Below, one piece after another: positions 24,314 to 36,540 of a stretch of 64,000 nucleotides of DNA. The position numbers and the translations under genes are program-made. Within the stretch, counting starts at the first letter, position 1. The number at the start of each line of letters is the position of its first letter. Location: contig NC_134542.1 in the NCBI RefSeq assembly GCF_050624435.1, positions 115,923,677 through 115,987,676 on the forward strand. The letters are read 5' to 3'. The notes under the pieces are model-generated. The model was not told the origin of the DNA. It did no database searches and was given only the letters and a program-made list of their open reading frames with translations. Source of the stretch: Tenrec ecaudatus (taxonomy: Eukaryota; Chordata; Mammalia; Afrosoricida; Tenrecidae).

Positions 24314-24900
24314 GAAATCACAATAAAGGTTAAATTCAAATTTTAGATTAGATCAAGCTATCAAGCCGAGAGTTATGCTTTTGTAATGATTACAGTCTAT
24401 GTTTCCTTACCATTAAATCTCACACCGCTAATGACTAGAAAGACTGGGCAGGGAGGGGACAGCGTGTGGAAGCATATGAAACAAAACAAGTTCTTTACTA
24501 AGTAAGCACATTCAGATGATGTTTACTTATCTTAGACAATTTGTGCAAACCTTTTAATGCAATTAGCAGACTCAGTTTCATTTACAATATGAAATAAGCA
24601 TTTTCTTTAAATGTGTTAGTCCAAAGCTGAATAAATAAAAAAACAGAAATGCATTTTAAATCAGCTCAAAAATTTTCTTTATCTCACATAGCACACAAAG
24701 CTATAGTACAGACAGGCATTTCTTGTGTTCCCAAAGAACAATCTAAGAATTCCACTAGTGGAAGTTCTGGTACCTCACAAAGCAAAAGGACAAAAGTATA
24801 AATTATACCCTGCCTCCTGTGAATCTGTAAAGAAACATCAATTCTCACATGAAACATTTTTATGCAATTTGATATTTAATTCACAGTCCATCATTTAAAA
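24314..24900. other. No recognised feature
   Basis: AT-rich intron; nothing seen. Confidence 0.5.
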
Positions 24901-25080
24901 CCAAAAAAAGCCCATTACTGCCCGGTTGTATATGACTTATAGCACAGCCTCATATAGGGTTTCCGAGGCTGTCAATCTTTGTTGGAGAAAGCTTCATCTG
25001 CTCAGAGTGGGTGGTGGCTTCAAACTGCTGACCTTATGGTGGGCAGCCCTACATGTAATCCACTATGCTATCGGAACTGC
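24901..25080 (-). mobile_element. AfroSINE (minus)
   Basis: CAAACTGCTGACCTTATGGT (box B region in reverse) and GTAATCCACTATGCTATCGG. Confidence 0.82.
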
Positions 25081-25990
25081 TTAGCATATTTTTTAAAGGA
25101 ATACATTTTCCAGATGGGTATTCCACTCATGTTATTCGTTACTCTTAAATACATTTTTTAGGATTTAATAGAAATGTTCTATATTTTAAGTACACACACA
25201 CGCTATGATACAATAGGCTTTTTAAAGTTAGGTACATGGGCAATTTACCCGTACGCTGAATGGCCCCAGAGACCTGTGCTTTTAAGCCACTTGGTACATG
25301 CTTTATAGTTCTATTTCCTTCTTTGATTCCAACCGTCAGTTCTTGCTGGTCGGGCACCCAAAGCAGGCAGCCTCTCCCATTTCTCACTCATCTCTAATCT
25401 GTGAGGAAAAAGCTGTGATGCCAGTCTACCTGGATCTCCTATTAATCTAGTGCATCCACTTTACTGAATGAGGTTGGAAAATGGCTTATTTTTAATTAAT
25501 TCGGGAAACGTCACCTTAATAGTTATTGTTTATCCCATTTTAAAAGTTTGAATGATGCCAATCCATTTCTATAAATGTGTATTTTTTAAAAAAAATCCCC
25601 CCAAATCAACCAAAAGTGTTTCCAATTCTCATCAATTTCAGTATTTTATCTCTCATGTGCATCATCTTTTTAATCCTGAAAGATGATTATTTTCCACTTC
25701 TCAGTCAAAACAAGTTGCATTTCACAAAAATGAGAAATAAGGCAAGCAGTCAAACAGCAGCAAGAATAACAATGAAGTTACCATGTTGGCTAGATAAAAA
25801 ATATATATAATGATAAAAGTAGCAAAGAATCACTATTCCCTAAAATGGGACCAAGGAATAAATGAGCAATTATCTCATCAGATACCTGGCCACACAGGAC
25901 GTCTACACGCCAGTCATTTGCCCACTGGAAAGACCCATACCAGATAAAAATCTGAGCCAAAAGGGAAGGTATTCTGGGTACCGTCTATAA
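25081..25990. other. No recognised feature
   Basis: AT-rich intron; nothing seen. Confidence 0.5.
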
Positions 25991-26190
25991 GTAATTCACT
26001 CCCTGCCATTAAGCCAATTCCTACTCATAGCAACGCTACAGGACAGGGTGGAGCTGCACCTTGGGTTCTGGAGACTAGCTCTTTATGGGAATAGAAGGTT
26101 TCCTCTTTCTCCATGAAGTGGCTGGTGGTTTTGAACTGCTGACCTTGTGATTAGCAGCCCAACACACAACCACGACTTCACAAGAGCTCC
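25991..26190 (-). mobile_element. AfroSINE (minus)
   Basis: GCCAATTCCTACTCATAGCA to CACGACTTCACAAGAGCTCC, nearly full length. Confidence 0.88.
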
Positions 26191-26780
26191 TATATAAGAA
26201 ATAAGCAACTGCTAATTCTACGAGTAAAATAACCGAGTCTTGAAGAATGAAGTATAATGTGCCATTGTAATAAGTCTGCCAAGGTATCTAACTACTGTTG
26301 ACCCATGAACAACTTGGGACCCCCTATAGAAGTAAAAAATCAGTTTGTAACTTCTGACTCCCCCAAGCTCACTACTGAAACCCACTTGACAGCTATGGTA
26401 GTGGGTTTGATTTGGTTGGGCATATATGGTCTCAATAGGGTGACTTCATAAGCAACCTTCTTTAAGAAAATACTTTTGACAATGAGCTAGCAAAATGAAA
26501 GTAAACACCGAGAAAGGGGGCAGATCCATAGGAGACGGCAAACAGTGGATCCCACAAAAAGGGCAAGTCCCTGAATGAGAGCTCCAAGCAGGACAGATGA
26601 CCAGAGAAAAATCTCTGAGGGAAAGTGAAACACATGATAAGGAAGCTGTAATCTAATGTGTGATAATTTAAAATGTAACATCATCTCGATAAATTGATGG
26701 AAGCATAAAAGAGAATTCATCTGACTTTTTGGGATTGCACAATCGCTGCAAGCGATTTGTGAATCCTGATAGTAAACTAA
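26191..26780. other. No recognised feature
   Basis: Nothing seen apart from a weak SINE-like tail near 26280-26400. Confidence 0.45.
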
Positions 26781-26974
26781 TCCAAACTCAAAACTCCCTG
26801 CTGTTGAGTTGATGCCACTCATCGTAACCCTGTAAGACAGGACAGAATTGCCCCTATGGGTTTCTAACTGTAGACAGAAGCAGAAAGTCCCCTCGTTCTC
26901 CTGAGGAGCGCTGGTGGTTTTTAACTGCTGACCTTGCAGATCGCAGCCAGACTCTTAACCACTATGCCACCAAG
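26781..26974 (-). mobile_element. AfroSINE (minus)
   Basis: CTGTAAGACAGGACAGAATT, TTTTAACTGCTGACCTTGCA and TTAACCACTATGCCACCAAG. Confidence 0.88.
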
Positions 26975-27112
26975 TAGGTAAAGAAAAGATCATCATTTAC
27001 AGATCCACTGCATTCTTTAATTTTTATACGTTTGTTATTTTGCTAGAGAAAAAAATGTTTTAAAGAATACAAACTTTCAAAGAGTTCATTTTAGAAAAGT
27101 AGCAAAATTCAA

Positions 27113-27238
27113 CTTTTCCCCATTATAAAGTTTTATTGGCATATAGTTCACATATCATACAATTCAATAGTTCAGTCATATCAAGAAAAATTGTATAATC
27201 ACCACAATCAGTTCTAGTACATTTTCTCCTTGCTTTAA
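27113..27238 (-). mobile_element. L1M 3' end (minus)
   Basis: AAAGTTTTATTGGCATATAG then CACATATCATACAATTCAAT and CACCACAATCAGTTCTAGTA is the reverse of a common L1M tail. Confidence 0.75.
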
Positions 27239-27271
27239 AAAAAATTTCCACAGACTTGTGCTGGGCAAGCC

Positions 27272-28081
27272 AATGTTTATTTATTTAAATCATTTTATCG
27301 GAGTTCTTAAAGTTATTAGAGCAATCCATAAATCGATTATATCAAGCAAACCTGTACATATGTTGTCATCATCATTTTCACAACATTTTCTTTCTACTTG
27401 AGCCCTTGATATCAGTTAATTTCCCCCCTCCCCCTCCCTCATGAACCCATAATTTATAAATTCTCCCCCCATGTCTTACATCGACCACTGTCTCCCTACA
27501 CTCACTTTTCTGATGTCCATCCCCCTAGTAATGGGTTATATGTACATCATGATCAGTTCCTCCTTTCTCTCCCCCACCTTCCCCTTCCCCTCCTGGTATA
27601 TCTATCCTCATTATTGGTCCTGAGGAGTTTATCTGTCCTGGATTCCCTGTGTTGCGAGATCTTATCTGTAGCAGTGTACATGCTCTGGTCTCATCAGATT
27701 TGTAAGGTAGAATTGAGAACATGATAGTGCGGGGGTTGGGGGGGGGAGCATTAAAGAACTAGAGGAAAGTTGTAAGTTTCATTGGTGCTATACTGCACCC
27801 TGATTTGTCTCTCGTGACCCTTCTGTAAGGGGATGTCCAATTGCTTACAGATGGGCTTTGCGTCTCTACTCCGGCACTCCCCTCCCATTCACATTGATAT
27901 AACTTTTTCTTCTGGGTCTCTGATATCTGATGCCTGATCCCATCCATACCTCATGATTACAGAGGCTGGTGTGCTTCTTCCATGCGGGCTTCGTTGCTTC
28001 TCAGCTAGGTGGCCGCTTTCTTATCATCAAGCCTTTAAGACCCCAGACGCTAAATCTTCTGATATCCAGGCACCATCAGCT
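27272..28081 (-). mobile_element. L1 3'UTR fragment (minus)
   Basis: This is a reverse copy of the recurring L1 3'UTR, from the A-tail side (ATCATTTTATCGGAGTTC) to CTTTAAGACCCCAGACGC and CACCATCAGCTTC. Flanking duplications were not resolved. Confidence 0.8.
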
Positions 28082-28298
28082 TCAGTGGAAATATTAATAG
28101 TATTTATATTCCTTTCTCTTATAGTATTTACATAACTATAACTACTGTATTTATATTCCTCTCTTTTAGGATAACTGGGCCAACCAGTAGGGTCTTGGGA
28201 CTTGCAGAGAAATTCTCTCATTCTTCTTCATGCCCTATTTTTACTCTCCAGAGGTAAGAAGAAAGGACAATGAAAACTGATACCTTCCGTAATAAAGT

Positions 28299-28492
28299 GG
28301 AGTCCCTGAGTGGTACACTCAGGTGAAGTGCTGGGATGCTAACTAAGAGGTTGGCAATTCAAACCCACCTGAAAGGGTTCTGGAAGGAATATCTGATGGT
28401 CTACTTCTGAATAATCACAGTCATCAGAAGAAACCCTGCTGGCTGCGTTTTGACTCTGAGCTACGCTGGGTCACTGTGAGTGGGCAAGTTTT
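28299..28492 (+). mobile_element. AfroSINE (plus), diverged
   Basis: GGAGTCCCTGAGTGGTACAC head, TTGGCAATTCAAACCCACC box B, and a decayed tail ending GGTCACTGTGAGTGGG. Confidence 0.75.
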
Positions 28493-29599
28493 TTCCCTGG
28501 TGGGAGGAGAAGGGATGGGGAGGAAGGCAGGTGTCATTGACAAATATCTTTTATGATAAAAAAGCGCTGTTCCTGGAACCCACTGACTTCTATCTATGTT
28601 CAACCTATCCCACATTGACCCAAATAAACAAACAAACAAAATGCTGGTCATCTGAAGATCCAGAAACAACAACGATGTAATGCAGACACAAAGTCCTGAG
28701 GAATGCACCCTTGGTGCTAGGCAGTTCAAGCAAAACTTCTGACTGATCTGTGAGACCCACACAGAAGTCTCCCCACTCTGATACCTCTGGAAAGAACGGA
28801 ATGAAAGTGCAGGCAACTTTAGGAAGAGTTGCCCAGGTGACTGGACGGACCCTGGAGACCACCCACGCAGGCTGGACCAGATGAGTTCTCACGAAGATAA
28901 ATCAGTTTATTTACAGGCAGATGATTTTAAGAAGAAAGAAAAAATGCAGTAACATCTCATGTAACAGTGAAAAGGACAAAAATCCTTGATATGTGGAGAT
29001 GAAAGATTTAAAATGTAGACTCTGTGAAAGTCCACTCTATTGGGGTTAAGAGGCTCTACTGAAGGAGCGATTCACTCAATAAGTACGGGAGGCTCGGAGA
29101 TCTCCACTGACAACCTCGGAGCCACACTTGAAAGTGCTCTACCTTCAGTAGACAAGCTAGTTCATCAGCCTCTTCATGCATGTATGCCCCCACTTCCTGA
29201 TCTACAGTTCTGGTTCCTTCCACCCCCCCCCTCCTATATCCCATGGCTTGCTCTCAAATTTCATTCAGGACGTTCCTTAAATGTCAACTCCTAAAACAGG
29301 TCTTCCCCAGGCCAACGTCTCGAAAATGGACATGACCTCTCATCTCATTACGCTAATCTCTTACCCTGCTTTGATTGCTTCACTGAGCCAATTGTTACCT
29401 GACAGGGGTCTTTTTTCCCCTTTAAGTGTCTGATGTGTTGTTAATGAGAATATACAAAACTCAAAAGAAACTGACACGTAAAATTGAGTGATACTGATGG
29501 CATTCTTCAGGTTATACAGCATCCTCACCCTCCTTTTCTGAGTTGGTTCTTTCTCGTTTAGGTTCCTCTCCAATCTTCCAAGTTGCTATGGTAACTTGG
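28493..29599. other. No recognised feature
   Basis: Apparently unique intron with modest GC. Short frames near 28424-28892 have no recognisable domain. Confidence 0.5.
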
Positions 29600-29780
29600 A
29601 GCGGCCCTAATGGCATAGTGGTTACACATTGTGTTGGTCTGCGCAAGGCTGGTAGTTTGAAACCACCGGGCACTCCTCAAGAGCAAGATGAGGCTTTCTA
29701 CTCTCTTAGTTACAGTCTCAGAAATCTCCAAGGGCAGGACTACCCTGTCCTGTAAGGTCATTATGAGTCAGCATGCAAAT
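29600..29780 (+). mobile_element. AfroSINE (plus)
   Basis: AGCGGCCCTAATGGCATAGT, AGTTTGAAACCACCGGG, and the tail GGTCATTATGAGTCAGCATG. Confidence 0.85.
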
Positions 29781-29879
29781 TATAGTTAATTTGATTCCAT
29801 ACAGAGAGCTCTTCAAAGAGCTTAATTTTCCAGTGAGATTGTTTTTTACTAGTTAGGCTAAATAATTGTTCAGTTTAAA

Positions 29880-30051
29880 GGAGTCCTGGTGGCATGGTGG
29901 TGAAGGGTTAGGCTGCAAGGTCAGATGTTCAAATCCATCAGCTGCTCCAAGGAGCAAGAGGTTTTCTACTCCAGTAAAGTGTTATAGTCTTGGGAACCCC
30001 CAAAGCTCTTATGAGTCAGAATCGACTCAACAGCATTGACTGTGGAGTTTT
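29880..30051 (+). mobile_element. AfroSINE (plus)
   Basis: GGAGTCCTGGTGGCATGGTG to ATGAGTCAGAATCGACTCAA, with a well-preserved head and tail. It is 100 bp from the previous copy in the same orientation. Confidence 0.92.
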
Positions 30052-30673
30052 CTTGTTCAGTTTTAAGAGGACTTTAAGGGATATTTTTGGTTTAAAGATT
30101 ATTTCAGGACAATACTTCTAGGGATTTATCTGTGCTCCATGGCTACAAAAAAATTGAGTGCATAAAAATTTTAAATTCTGTTCTTCATGGCCCCCCCTGT
30201 TGATCAGGATTCCTATGTGGAGTTTTGATCAAAATGTTCGGCCATAGTTGCCAGGCACCATTCACTTCTAGTCTCATGTCTTTGGGCAGTTGTACTTGAG
30301 GCAATTAGCACGTACATCTCCCTCCTATTCCTGAATCTCTTTCGTCCACAGTTGTTCCTGAACAGACCAAAAGCTGTGCCTTGGATGACTGTGTACAAGC
30401 TTTTAAGACCACTGGCACTGCTCAACAAATTAGGAGTTGGAGCAGATGCCCTAAACGTGTTATTACGTCAATTAACTGGGATATCCCACAAAGCCATAAC
30501 CATAAACCTCTAAACCAAGGAACCAAATCGCATGAAGTAGATGAAGGTTGTACATAGAAAGGTTGGAAGCTATATTTTACTTAGTAATTTATTTTAAGCT
30601 AATTTTACTTATTAATTTTTGGCCACTGTTGTACACGTGTGCAATTGATTAACAACAATTAACAAAAAATAGA
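30052..30673. other. No recognised feature
   Basis: Nothing seen. Confidence 0.5.
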
Positions 30674-30800
30674 ATCCAAACTCACTGTTTTCGAGTCATT
30701 CCAACTCATAGGGACTCTCTAGGACAGGGTAGAAGGGCCCCTGTGAGTTTCTGAGAAAGTACTCTCTTGATGAGTAGAAAGCTCTGTTCTTCTCCCTCTC
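30674..30800 (-). mobile_element. AfroSINE tail half (minus)
   Basis: CCAAACTCACTGTTTTCGAG and CTAGGACAGGGTAGAAGGGC. The tRNA head is absent. Confidence 0.8.
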
Positions 30801-31488
30801 TAAGACACTATGTCATTCCTCTGCAAATGCACATATACTGAGACCTTTACAGCTGAGTTCAGGGGGGCACTGCTGACCTTCAGAAGACAAGCTGGTTCAT
30901 CACCCTCTTCATCCAACTATGTTCCCACTTCCAGATCGAGTTTCCCGATGCAGGAGCAGGTAAAGCTGAGTGCCTGGCTTGTAGGAGGCTGGCTTGCAGA
31001 GTGAGGTGACCTTTGGGCACTTACCGGTGTGACAAGAGTTCTATAACACTTGCTTGAGCAGGGTAGAGGCCATGGGGCAGAGTGGCTGAGGGCCAGAGAG
31101 GGATATGCCCACTGTCATGGCTGACAAGAGGCTCTGCAATCTTCAGTGGTTGTGAACTGTTAACTTCTTTAATCATGAACAGCATCTGGGAGTTTGGTGT
31201 GACCATGGGAACAGAGGATCTAATATAGAAAAGAAGAGGAGTGCCACAGGAATGACAGGTGGTGTCAGAATAGGGTCAGGTAGAAGGTATCTTTGACCTG
31301 TCTCATAAAAAACGGCTACAGGATGGTGTGGAATTGGAGTCCCCTCAGGTTAGACAGAGGAAATCAGATGTGCCCCCACACCATTTACTCAATTACATAT
31401 GACACCAGAAACACTGCACCCAACGAAAAAAAAACAAACAAAACCCAAGCTGGACTTTTTCAAATACAGTCAACATTATTCATCATTA
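30801..31488. other. No recognised feature
   Basis: Nothing seen, apart from an A-rich stretch near 31427-31443. Confidence 0.5.
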
Positions 31489-31587
31489 AATTCACTACAG
31501 TGGAGTCAATTATGACTCGTTGTGACCCTACAGGACAGAGCAGAAGTACTCTGTGGAGTTTCCATGGCTATGAAACTTTCATGCTTC
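31489..31587 (-). mobile_element. AfroSINE tail half (minus)
   Basis: AATTCACTACAGTGGAGTCA then CCTACAGGACAGAGCAGAAG. The left part is absent. Confidence 0.75.
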
Positions 31588-31816
31588 AAAGGGCACTTCA
31601 CAAAAGTAAAAGGACAACTCACCAAATAGGCGGAAATTCTTACAGATATTTTCATGCATCTGATAAGACACTTGTACATAAATATACAATGTTTGCATCT
31701 CAACAAAAATAATAATCCAATTAAAATGATAAAGGATTCGGGTACACTTTTATCCAAAGGAGATACAAAAATGGGCAATAAATGCACAAGAAAATAAATT
31801 CAACATTATTAGTCAT

Positions 31817-32010
31817 TAAACTCACTTCCCTTGAGTAAATTCTGACTCATGATGACCCTACAGGAGAGAAAAGAACTCGCCCACAGGGTCTCCGAGGTGA
31901 TAATCTTTACAGAAGCAGACATCTTCCTCCCGAGAAGCAGCTGGTGGGTTCATATCACTGACCTTCTGTTAGCAGTCCCGTGCTTAAACCATAGGGCCAC
32001 CAGGGCTTCT
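31817..32010 (-). mobile_element. AfroSINE (minus)
   Basis: AAACTCACTTCCCTTGAGTA to AGGGCCACCAGGGCTTCT, full length. Confidence 0.9.
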
Positions 32011-32194
32011 AGGAAAATACAAATCAAAACCACACCTATACACCACTTCATACCCACCAGGATGTCCGTAAGTAAGAGAAGAATAGCTGATCACGAGAAT
32101 GGAGGGGAAGGTGGATCCTCATAAATTGGTGAAGACGTAAAGCAGTCATGTTTTGGCAGTTCGTCAAATGACTAAATGCTGTACCTTATGAAAG

Positions 32195-32266
32195 GGGGCT
32201 TGCAAAAGTTCATGAAAAATTTCCAATACCTTTTAATTTCACTTTTCATGAACTTTTGGAAAATAT
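32195..32266. mobile_element. Palindromic mariner-like MITE, copy A
   Basis: The perfect 16-base arms CAAAAGTTCATGAAAA (32203-32218) and their complement (32243-32258) surround a 24-base loop. The layout matches the roughly 80-bp mariner-derived palindromes common in mammals. Confidence 0.65.
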
Positions 32267-32284
32267 CTCGTAATTTAACTCCTA

Positions 32285-32460
32285 AAACCACAAACTCATG
32301 ACAAGTGTATTCCAACTCAAAGCGACCCATATCGGGATTCCAAGATTGCTTACAGGAGCAGAGAGACCTATCGTTCTCTCTTGGAGTGGCTGCTGGGTTC
32401 GAACCACTGAACTCTTGGTTTAGTAAGTCATCACTTAGCTCACAGTGCCAATGAGGTCTC
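32285..32460 (-). mobile_element. AfroSINE (minus), diverged
   Basis: TTCCAACTCAAAGCGACCCA, GCTGCTGGGTTCGAACCACT (box B) and AATGAGGTCTCC. Confidence 0.8.
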
Positions 32461-32509
32461 CTTAACTCCTCATCATCCCAAAACGAAACCATTTCTATAG
32501 AATTCCATG

Positions 32510-33005
32510 TTCACAGAATGATTCCTAATAGTGAACAACAACAACAACAACTCAGATGCAATCCCACAGGTGAATGAATAAACAAAACATGTTCTAGCCA
32601 TACAATGCAATATTATCTAGTGATAAATAAAATGACACACTGATCCATACTACAGTATAGGTGAACCTTTGCAATTTTATACCAAGTGAAAGATGGCAGT
32701 CACAGAGACTATACACATGTTGTCTGATTCCAATATAAATGAAATGTCCAGCGATAGCAAATATACAGAGACAGCAGACAAATGGATGCCTAGGGTGGGG
32801 CTTGGGGGGAGGTGAATAGGGAGTGACTGCTAATGGGTATGGGGTCCCTTTGGGTACTGATGCTAATGTTCTGAAATTGATTGTGGTGGTGAAGGCCCAA
32901 CTCTAGATATACTAAAACCCAGTAAATTGTACATTTTAAATGAGTGAATTGCATTATAGGTCCTTCATATTGTATGTAAACCGTAACTCAATAAAGCTAC
33001 TAAAT
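32510..33005 (+). mobile_element. Old L1M 3'UTR (plus)
   Basis: It contains the tail block GTACATTTTAAATGAGTGAA then GTAACTCAATAAAGC, the usual L1M end. ORF2-like sequence before it (32085-32190) may belong to the same element, split by the MITE and a SINE. Confidence 0.75.
32530..32552. repeat. (CAA)n microsatellite
   Basis: A short run of AACAACAACAAC in old L1 sequence. Confidence 0.9.
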
Positions 33006-33170
33006 TTAAAGACTATCAGTTTTCAATTCTAACATGGTAGGTATTGGTAGACATCACTCACGCACACACAAAGGCTCTTGGGAGTTAGCAATCATTTTTT
33101 AAGATCTAAAGGGGTGCTGAGATCAACTGAAAAGCGTAAAGCAGACATGCTGTCAGGAACGCCATGAGCC

Positions 33171-33325
33171 CAAACAAACCCACTGCCATCAGGTGATTAC
33201 AACTCGCAGTGGCAGGGACTTACTGGCCTCAAAACTCCAAGCTCTGTACTTCTGGAGCAGTGTTTCTTTCCTGGTTGTTTCTGTGGGCACAGCATAGCAA
33301 CCATCTAAGCTACTCGTCAAACTGC
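33171..33325 (-). mobile_element. AfroSINE (minus), decayed
   Basis: AACCCACTGCCATCAGGTGA then ACAACTCGCAGTGGCAGGGA. The rest is uncertain. Confidence 0.6.
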
Positions 33326-33418
33326 TGCAAGAATTGCAGAATCGCTGTGATGAAAAGAGAGCCCCGGTTCTTCCATTAATAACCTGGGGAAGGCAGGGGC
33401 CCTTTCAGCACATTTTTA

Positions 33419-33488
33419 ATACAGTTTTTGTGGTAAAATTAAGTGCCTCGGCAGATATTCAGGTCGGCTTATACTTGAGTATATGCAA
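33419..33488 (+). mobile_element. Fragment of the same Tigger-like right end
   Basis: TTTTTGTGGTAAAATTA followed by GGTCGGCTTATACTTGAGTA aligns with 47997-48048. Only about 70 bp remain. Confidence 0.65.
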
Positions 33489-33566
33489 TAATCCTTTTGA
33501 ATTAATAGGTGGTGAACAGAGTAATCGCAGAGTAACTTAACAAGCACTTACATTATCTCCTTCCCC

Positions 33567-33736
33567 CAAACTAGAGCTCATCTGCTGATTTATAGGCCAG
33601 AATAGAACTACTCTTTAGGTTGTCTGAGAATATAAATTTTTAAGGGAGCATCTTTCCCCTGTGGAGTGGCTGGCTGAGTTGAAACAGACAACCTGTGATT
33701 ATCAGACAAGTAACTCACAATACAATCAGGGCTCCT
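33567..33736 (-). mobile_element. AfroSINE (minus), decayed
   Basis: TCCCCTGTGGAGTGGCTGGC then AATACAATCAGGGCTCCTAA. Confidence 0.7.
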
Positions 33737-33799
33737 AATGTTTACAGATATGCCACTAGTATTCAAAGACCAACACAATCAGGCAGACAGTTTCTGCTG

Positions 33800-34045
33800 A
33801 ACTTCTAGACTATGACAGACCAAGAAGAAAGTTCTGGTAATCTACTGAAAGTATGCCAATGAACAGCAAGAGAATACTGTCTGACAGTGCTGGAAGATGC
33901 TCAAAATCCATAGTGGCTACAGTAACAATATGCAGCACACCAGAGATCATGAAGATGCTGCAGGACCTGGCAATATTCCACTCTGCTATGCATGGGGTCA
34001 GCATTAGTTGGGAAAGGATTCTATGACAGCTACAATAATCTATCT
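33800..34045 (+). mobile_element. RTE LINE 3' end, short copy
   Basis: It contains CAAGAAGAAAGTTCTGGTAA, then ATACTGTCTGACAGTGCTGG and ATGCATGGGGTCAGCATTAG. The order and the tail match the end of the RTE copy at 62460-63554, though diverged. Confidence 0.7.
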
Positions 34046-34925
34046 TTAGAAAGGATGAAAGCTTTATTTCATATTACAGGTGCAAAACAGGCTTAAAACA
34101 CCAACATATGGTTGGATTACACACAGCACAATTTGACAAAATCCCACAGCAATCAGACAACCGCAAACAATAGAGATGACTAATAACAGCTACTTTCTAA
34201 TTTATGTAAAGGGTGGTTGGAAAGTTAAAGGGCAGGAAGCCCATTCAAAAGAAGACTGAGAAAAGACTGCCATTTGGGGGAAATAAGGCATGCCAACTGA
34301 AATGGAGATCACCTCTTGGATCATAGTTGGTCTAGAGGTCTGGTACTGGCTGCATGTGAATGGAATGTAGGGCAATTAACACAAACTGTAAAGATGGTAC
34401 TTTACAGAGGACATTTGTTTAAATACGGACACCTGTACTCTTCATTAAGCAAACATTTTTCCCCCAAGAGGATTTTAAACATGAGGGCACATTGACTTTT
34501 AGTCTTAATGCGCATTATGCCACTGGCTTGCACGGATTTGTAAGTGCACTGAGATTTTTTTTTTTTTTTTTGAATCCCAGAGTATCTTTCCCTACTGAGG
34601 GTCAAGAGAGCAAAAGCAATCTGAAATCGGCCAAACTTGACCCTCAGATTGTGGGGTGATGTTTTGCTCCAGCTACAGGGCTTTTCTCATGTGGAAGCAG
34701 GCTGGTGAAGCTAATTATACAACAAGCCCATGATTTACATCTATGTCACTGACCAAACCAAAATTGGGAGATGTCAAATAATAATACTTTCAGCCTTTAG
34801 ATGAGAAATATTACAATATTTTCAAGTTGGTTTCTTTAGGGTGGGAAGCAGCCGTGGGAAGTTAAGATATAAAAACTTCAGTCAAGCTGGAAGAAAAATT
34901 ACTTAAATATACTGTATGATCTAGG
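34046..34925. other. No recognised feature
   Basis: 34200-34400 is purine-rich and may be an old retroposon; nothing firm. Confidence 0.45.
34557..34571. repeat. Poly-T run
   Basis: About 15 T residues. It may mark the tail of an unresolved minus-strand retroposon. Confidence 0.9.
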
Positions 34926-35128
34926 AAGGAGCTTTGGAGGCATAACTGGTTTTATGTTGGACTGCTAACTGCAGGGTTAGAGGTTCAAACCTACTAGCTG
35001 GTCTGTAGGAGAAAGATGAAGCTCCCTATAAAGATTTCCAGACTTGGAAATCCAAAGGGCAGTTCTATACTGTTTTGTAGGGTTCCTATGAATGAGGATA
35101 AATTCAATGGCAGCGAGTTTGGAGGTTT
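34926..35128 (+). mobile_element. AfroSINE (plus)
   Basis: GACTGCTAACTGCAGGGTTA, GAGGTTCAAACCTACTAG (box B) and CAATGGCAGCGAGTTTGGAG. Confidence 0.88.
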
Positions 35129-35158
35129 TTAGTTTTTAATAAAAAATATGCTCTCGTA

Positions 35159-35330
35159 AGGAGCCTCGGTGGCATTGCTAGGTTAGGTGTTGAACTATCC
35201 TCAAGGTTCAAACCCACCAGGGACTATGAAGGAGAAAGATAGGGCTGTCTGCTTCCATAGAGATCTGCAGTGTCCGAAACATTGTATAGGGTGCCTGAGT
35301 CAGAACAAACTCAATGGCAGTGGGTTTTGT
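35159..35330 (+). mobile_element. AfroSINE (plus)
   Basis: AGGAGCCTCGGTGGCATTGC, AAGGTTCAAACCCACCAGG and CTCAATGGCAGTGGGTTTTG. It follows the previous copy after 30 bp. Confidence 0.88.
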
Positions 35331-35960
35331 TATATGAACTAGTATTTATGAAGACTTCTCAGAAAATACACAACCCATCTAAAGCAGTGAGCTTAAATGC
35401 AGAAATGAAAAAGATACACAAATATCCACTTCAAAAGACCAATGAGAGAACAAAGACCATGAAGTGTTGGCATTCAAGCTTATAGGAAACAAATGTAAGC
35501 TGTAGGCAATGACTAATTGAATTAAATTCTGGACAAGATGCATTTGTGTAAATGCACCTGTCTAACAGTATACTTTTAAAAGTATAACATGTACTTATAT
35601 AGGAAGCAAGATTGAATTCGATACAATTTAATTAAATGTTTAGTTTATTTTCCCATGTGCATATTAGTACACATTGTCAGCATTCATAAGTGATTTTTAA
35701 AAAAAGATTATTATTATATTGAGAGGATTAAATATGTTCCTCTCCTTTACACAGTCACCTGGGTTATCTAAAGTCATAAGTAATACATTTCACCTCTGTA
35801 TACAGGTGTGGCTATAAAGACAGAGCACTGACTCTGTGCCTGGGAGCTAAGAGCATGATTGAAAAGTTCATTTCCATTTACAATCAAACCTCTTGGACTC
35901 AACGAATGCCCAACATGTTTAAAATAGACTATGGGCAGTCTTAGACCATGGACAGTCCTG
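35331..35960. other. No recognised feature
   Basis: AT-rich intron; nothing seen. Confidence 0.5.
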
Positions 35961-36160
35961 AGGGGACCCTAGTGACATAGTGATTAAGAACTGGACTGCT
36001 CGCTGCAAGGTCAGCAGTTCGAAACCATCAGCTGCTCTGAGGAAGAAAGATGGGGCTTTCTACTCCCTTAAAGAGTTAGTCTTGGAAACTCACAGGGCAG
36101 CTCTACCCTGTCATGTAGGGTCGTTAGGAGTCAGAATTGACTCCATGGCAGTGAGTTTGT
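35961..36160 (+). mobile_element. AfroSINE (plus), well preserved
   Basis: GGACTGCTCGCTGCAAGGTC, CAGCAGTTCGAAACCATCAG (box B), CTCTACCCTGTCATGTAGGG and TCCATGGCAGTGAGTTTG. It is one of the least diverged copies. Confidence 0.93.
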
Positions 36161-36375
36161 TTTTTCCAGTCTTAAGGACAGTCTTAGTGAAAATTTCTAA
36201 TTCGAATAGCAACAATCTATTACAAACCCATCAGGCCTCAAGTGCTTATTATTACAGCATTTTCAAAAATGAAAAAATAAATAAAACTGTTATCAACTCA
36301 CTGCTTAATTTCTGAGGACTGAAAAAAATGAATAATAACGCATCTGGGTATAATTAAATATTGTAAAAGGTCGGT

Positions 36376-36540
36376 AAGGAGCTCAGATGGTTAAGTGCTT
36401 GGCTGCTCATCAAAAGGCTGGAACCTACTAGTTGCTCAGCGGGAGAAATGACCTGGTGATTGTTTCCATCAAGGCTTAAAAGCTCCAATGAGGCAACTCT
36501 ACTCTGTCTCCTAGGGCTGCTGTCAGCTGGAGCTGAGTCT
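36376..36540 (+). mobile_element. AfroSINE (plus), diverged
   Basis: AAGGAGCTCAGATGGTTAAG head and CTCTACTCTGTCTCCTAGGG in the body. Box B is damaged. Confidence 0.75.

Noticed and set aside
10391-36540. tRNA-like box A/B sequences
   Set aside because: They are the heads of AfroSINEs. No sequence folds as a complete tRNA gene, and the tails are SINE tails.
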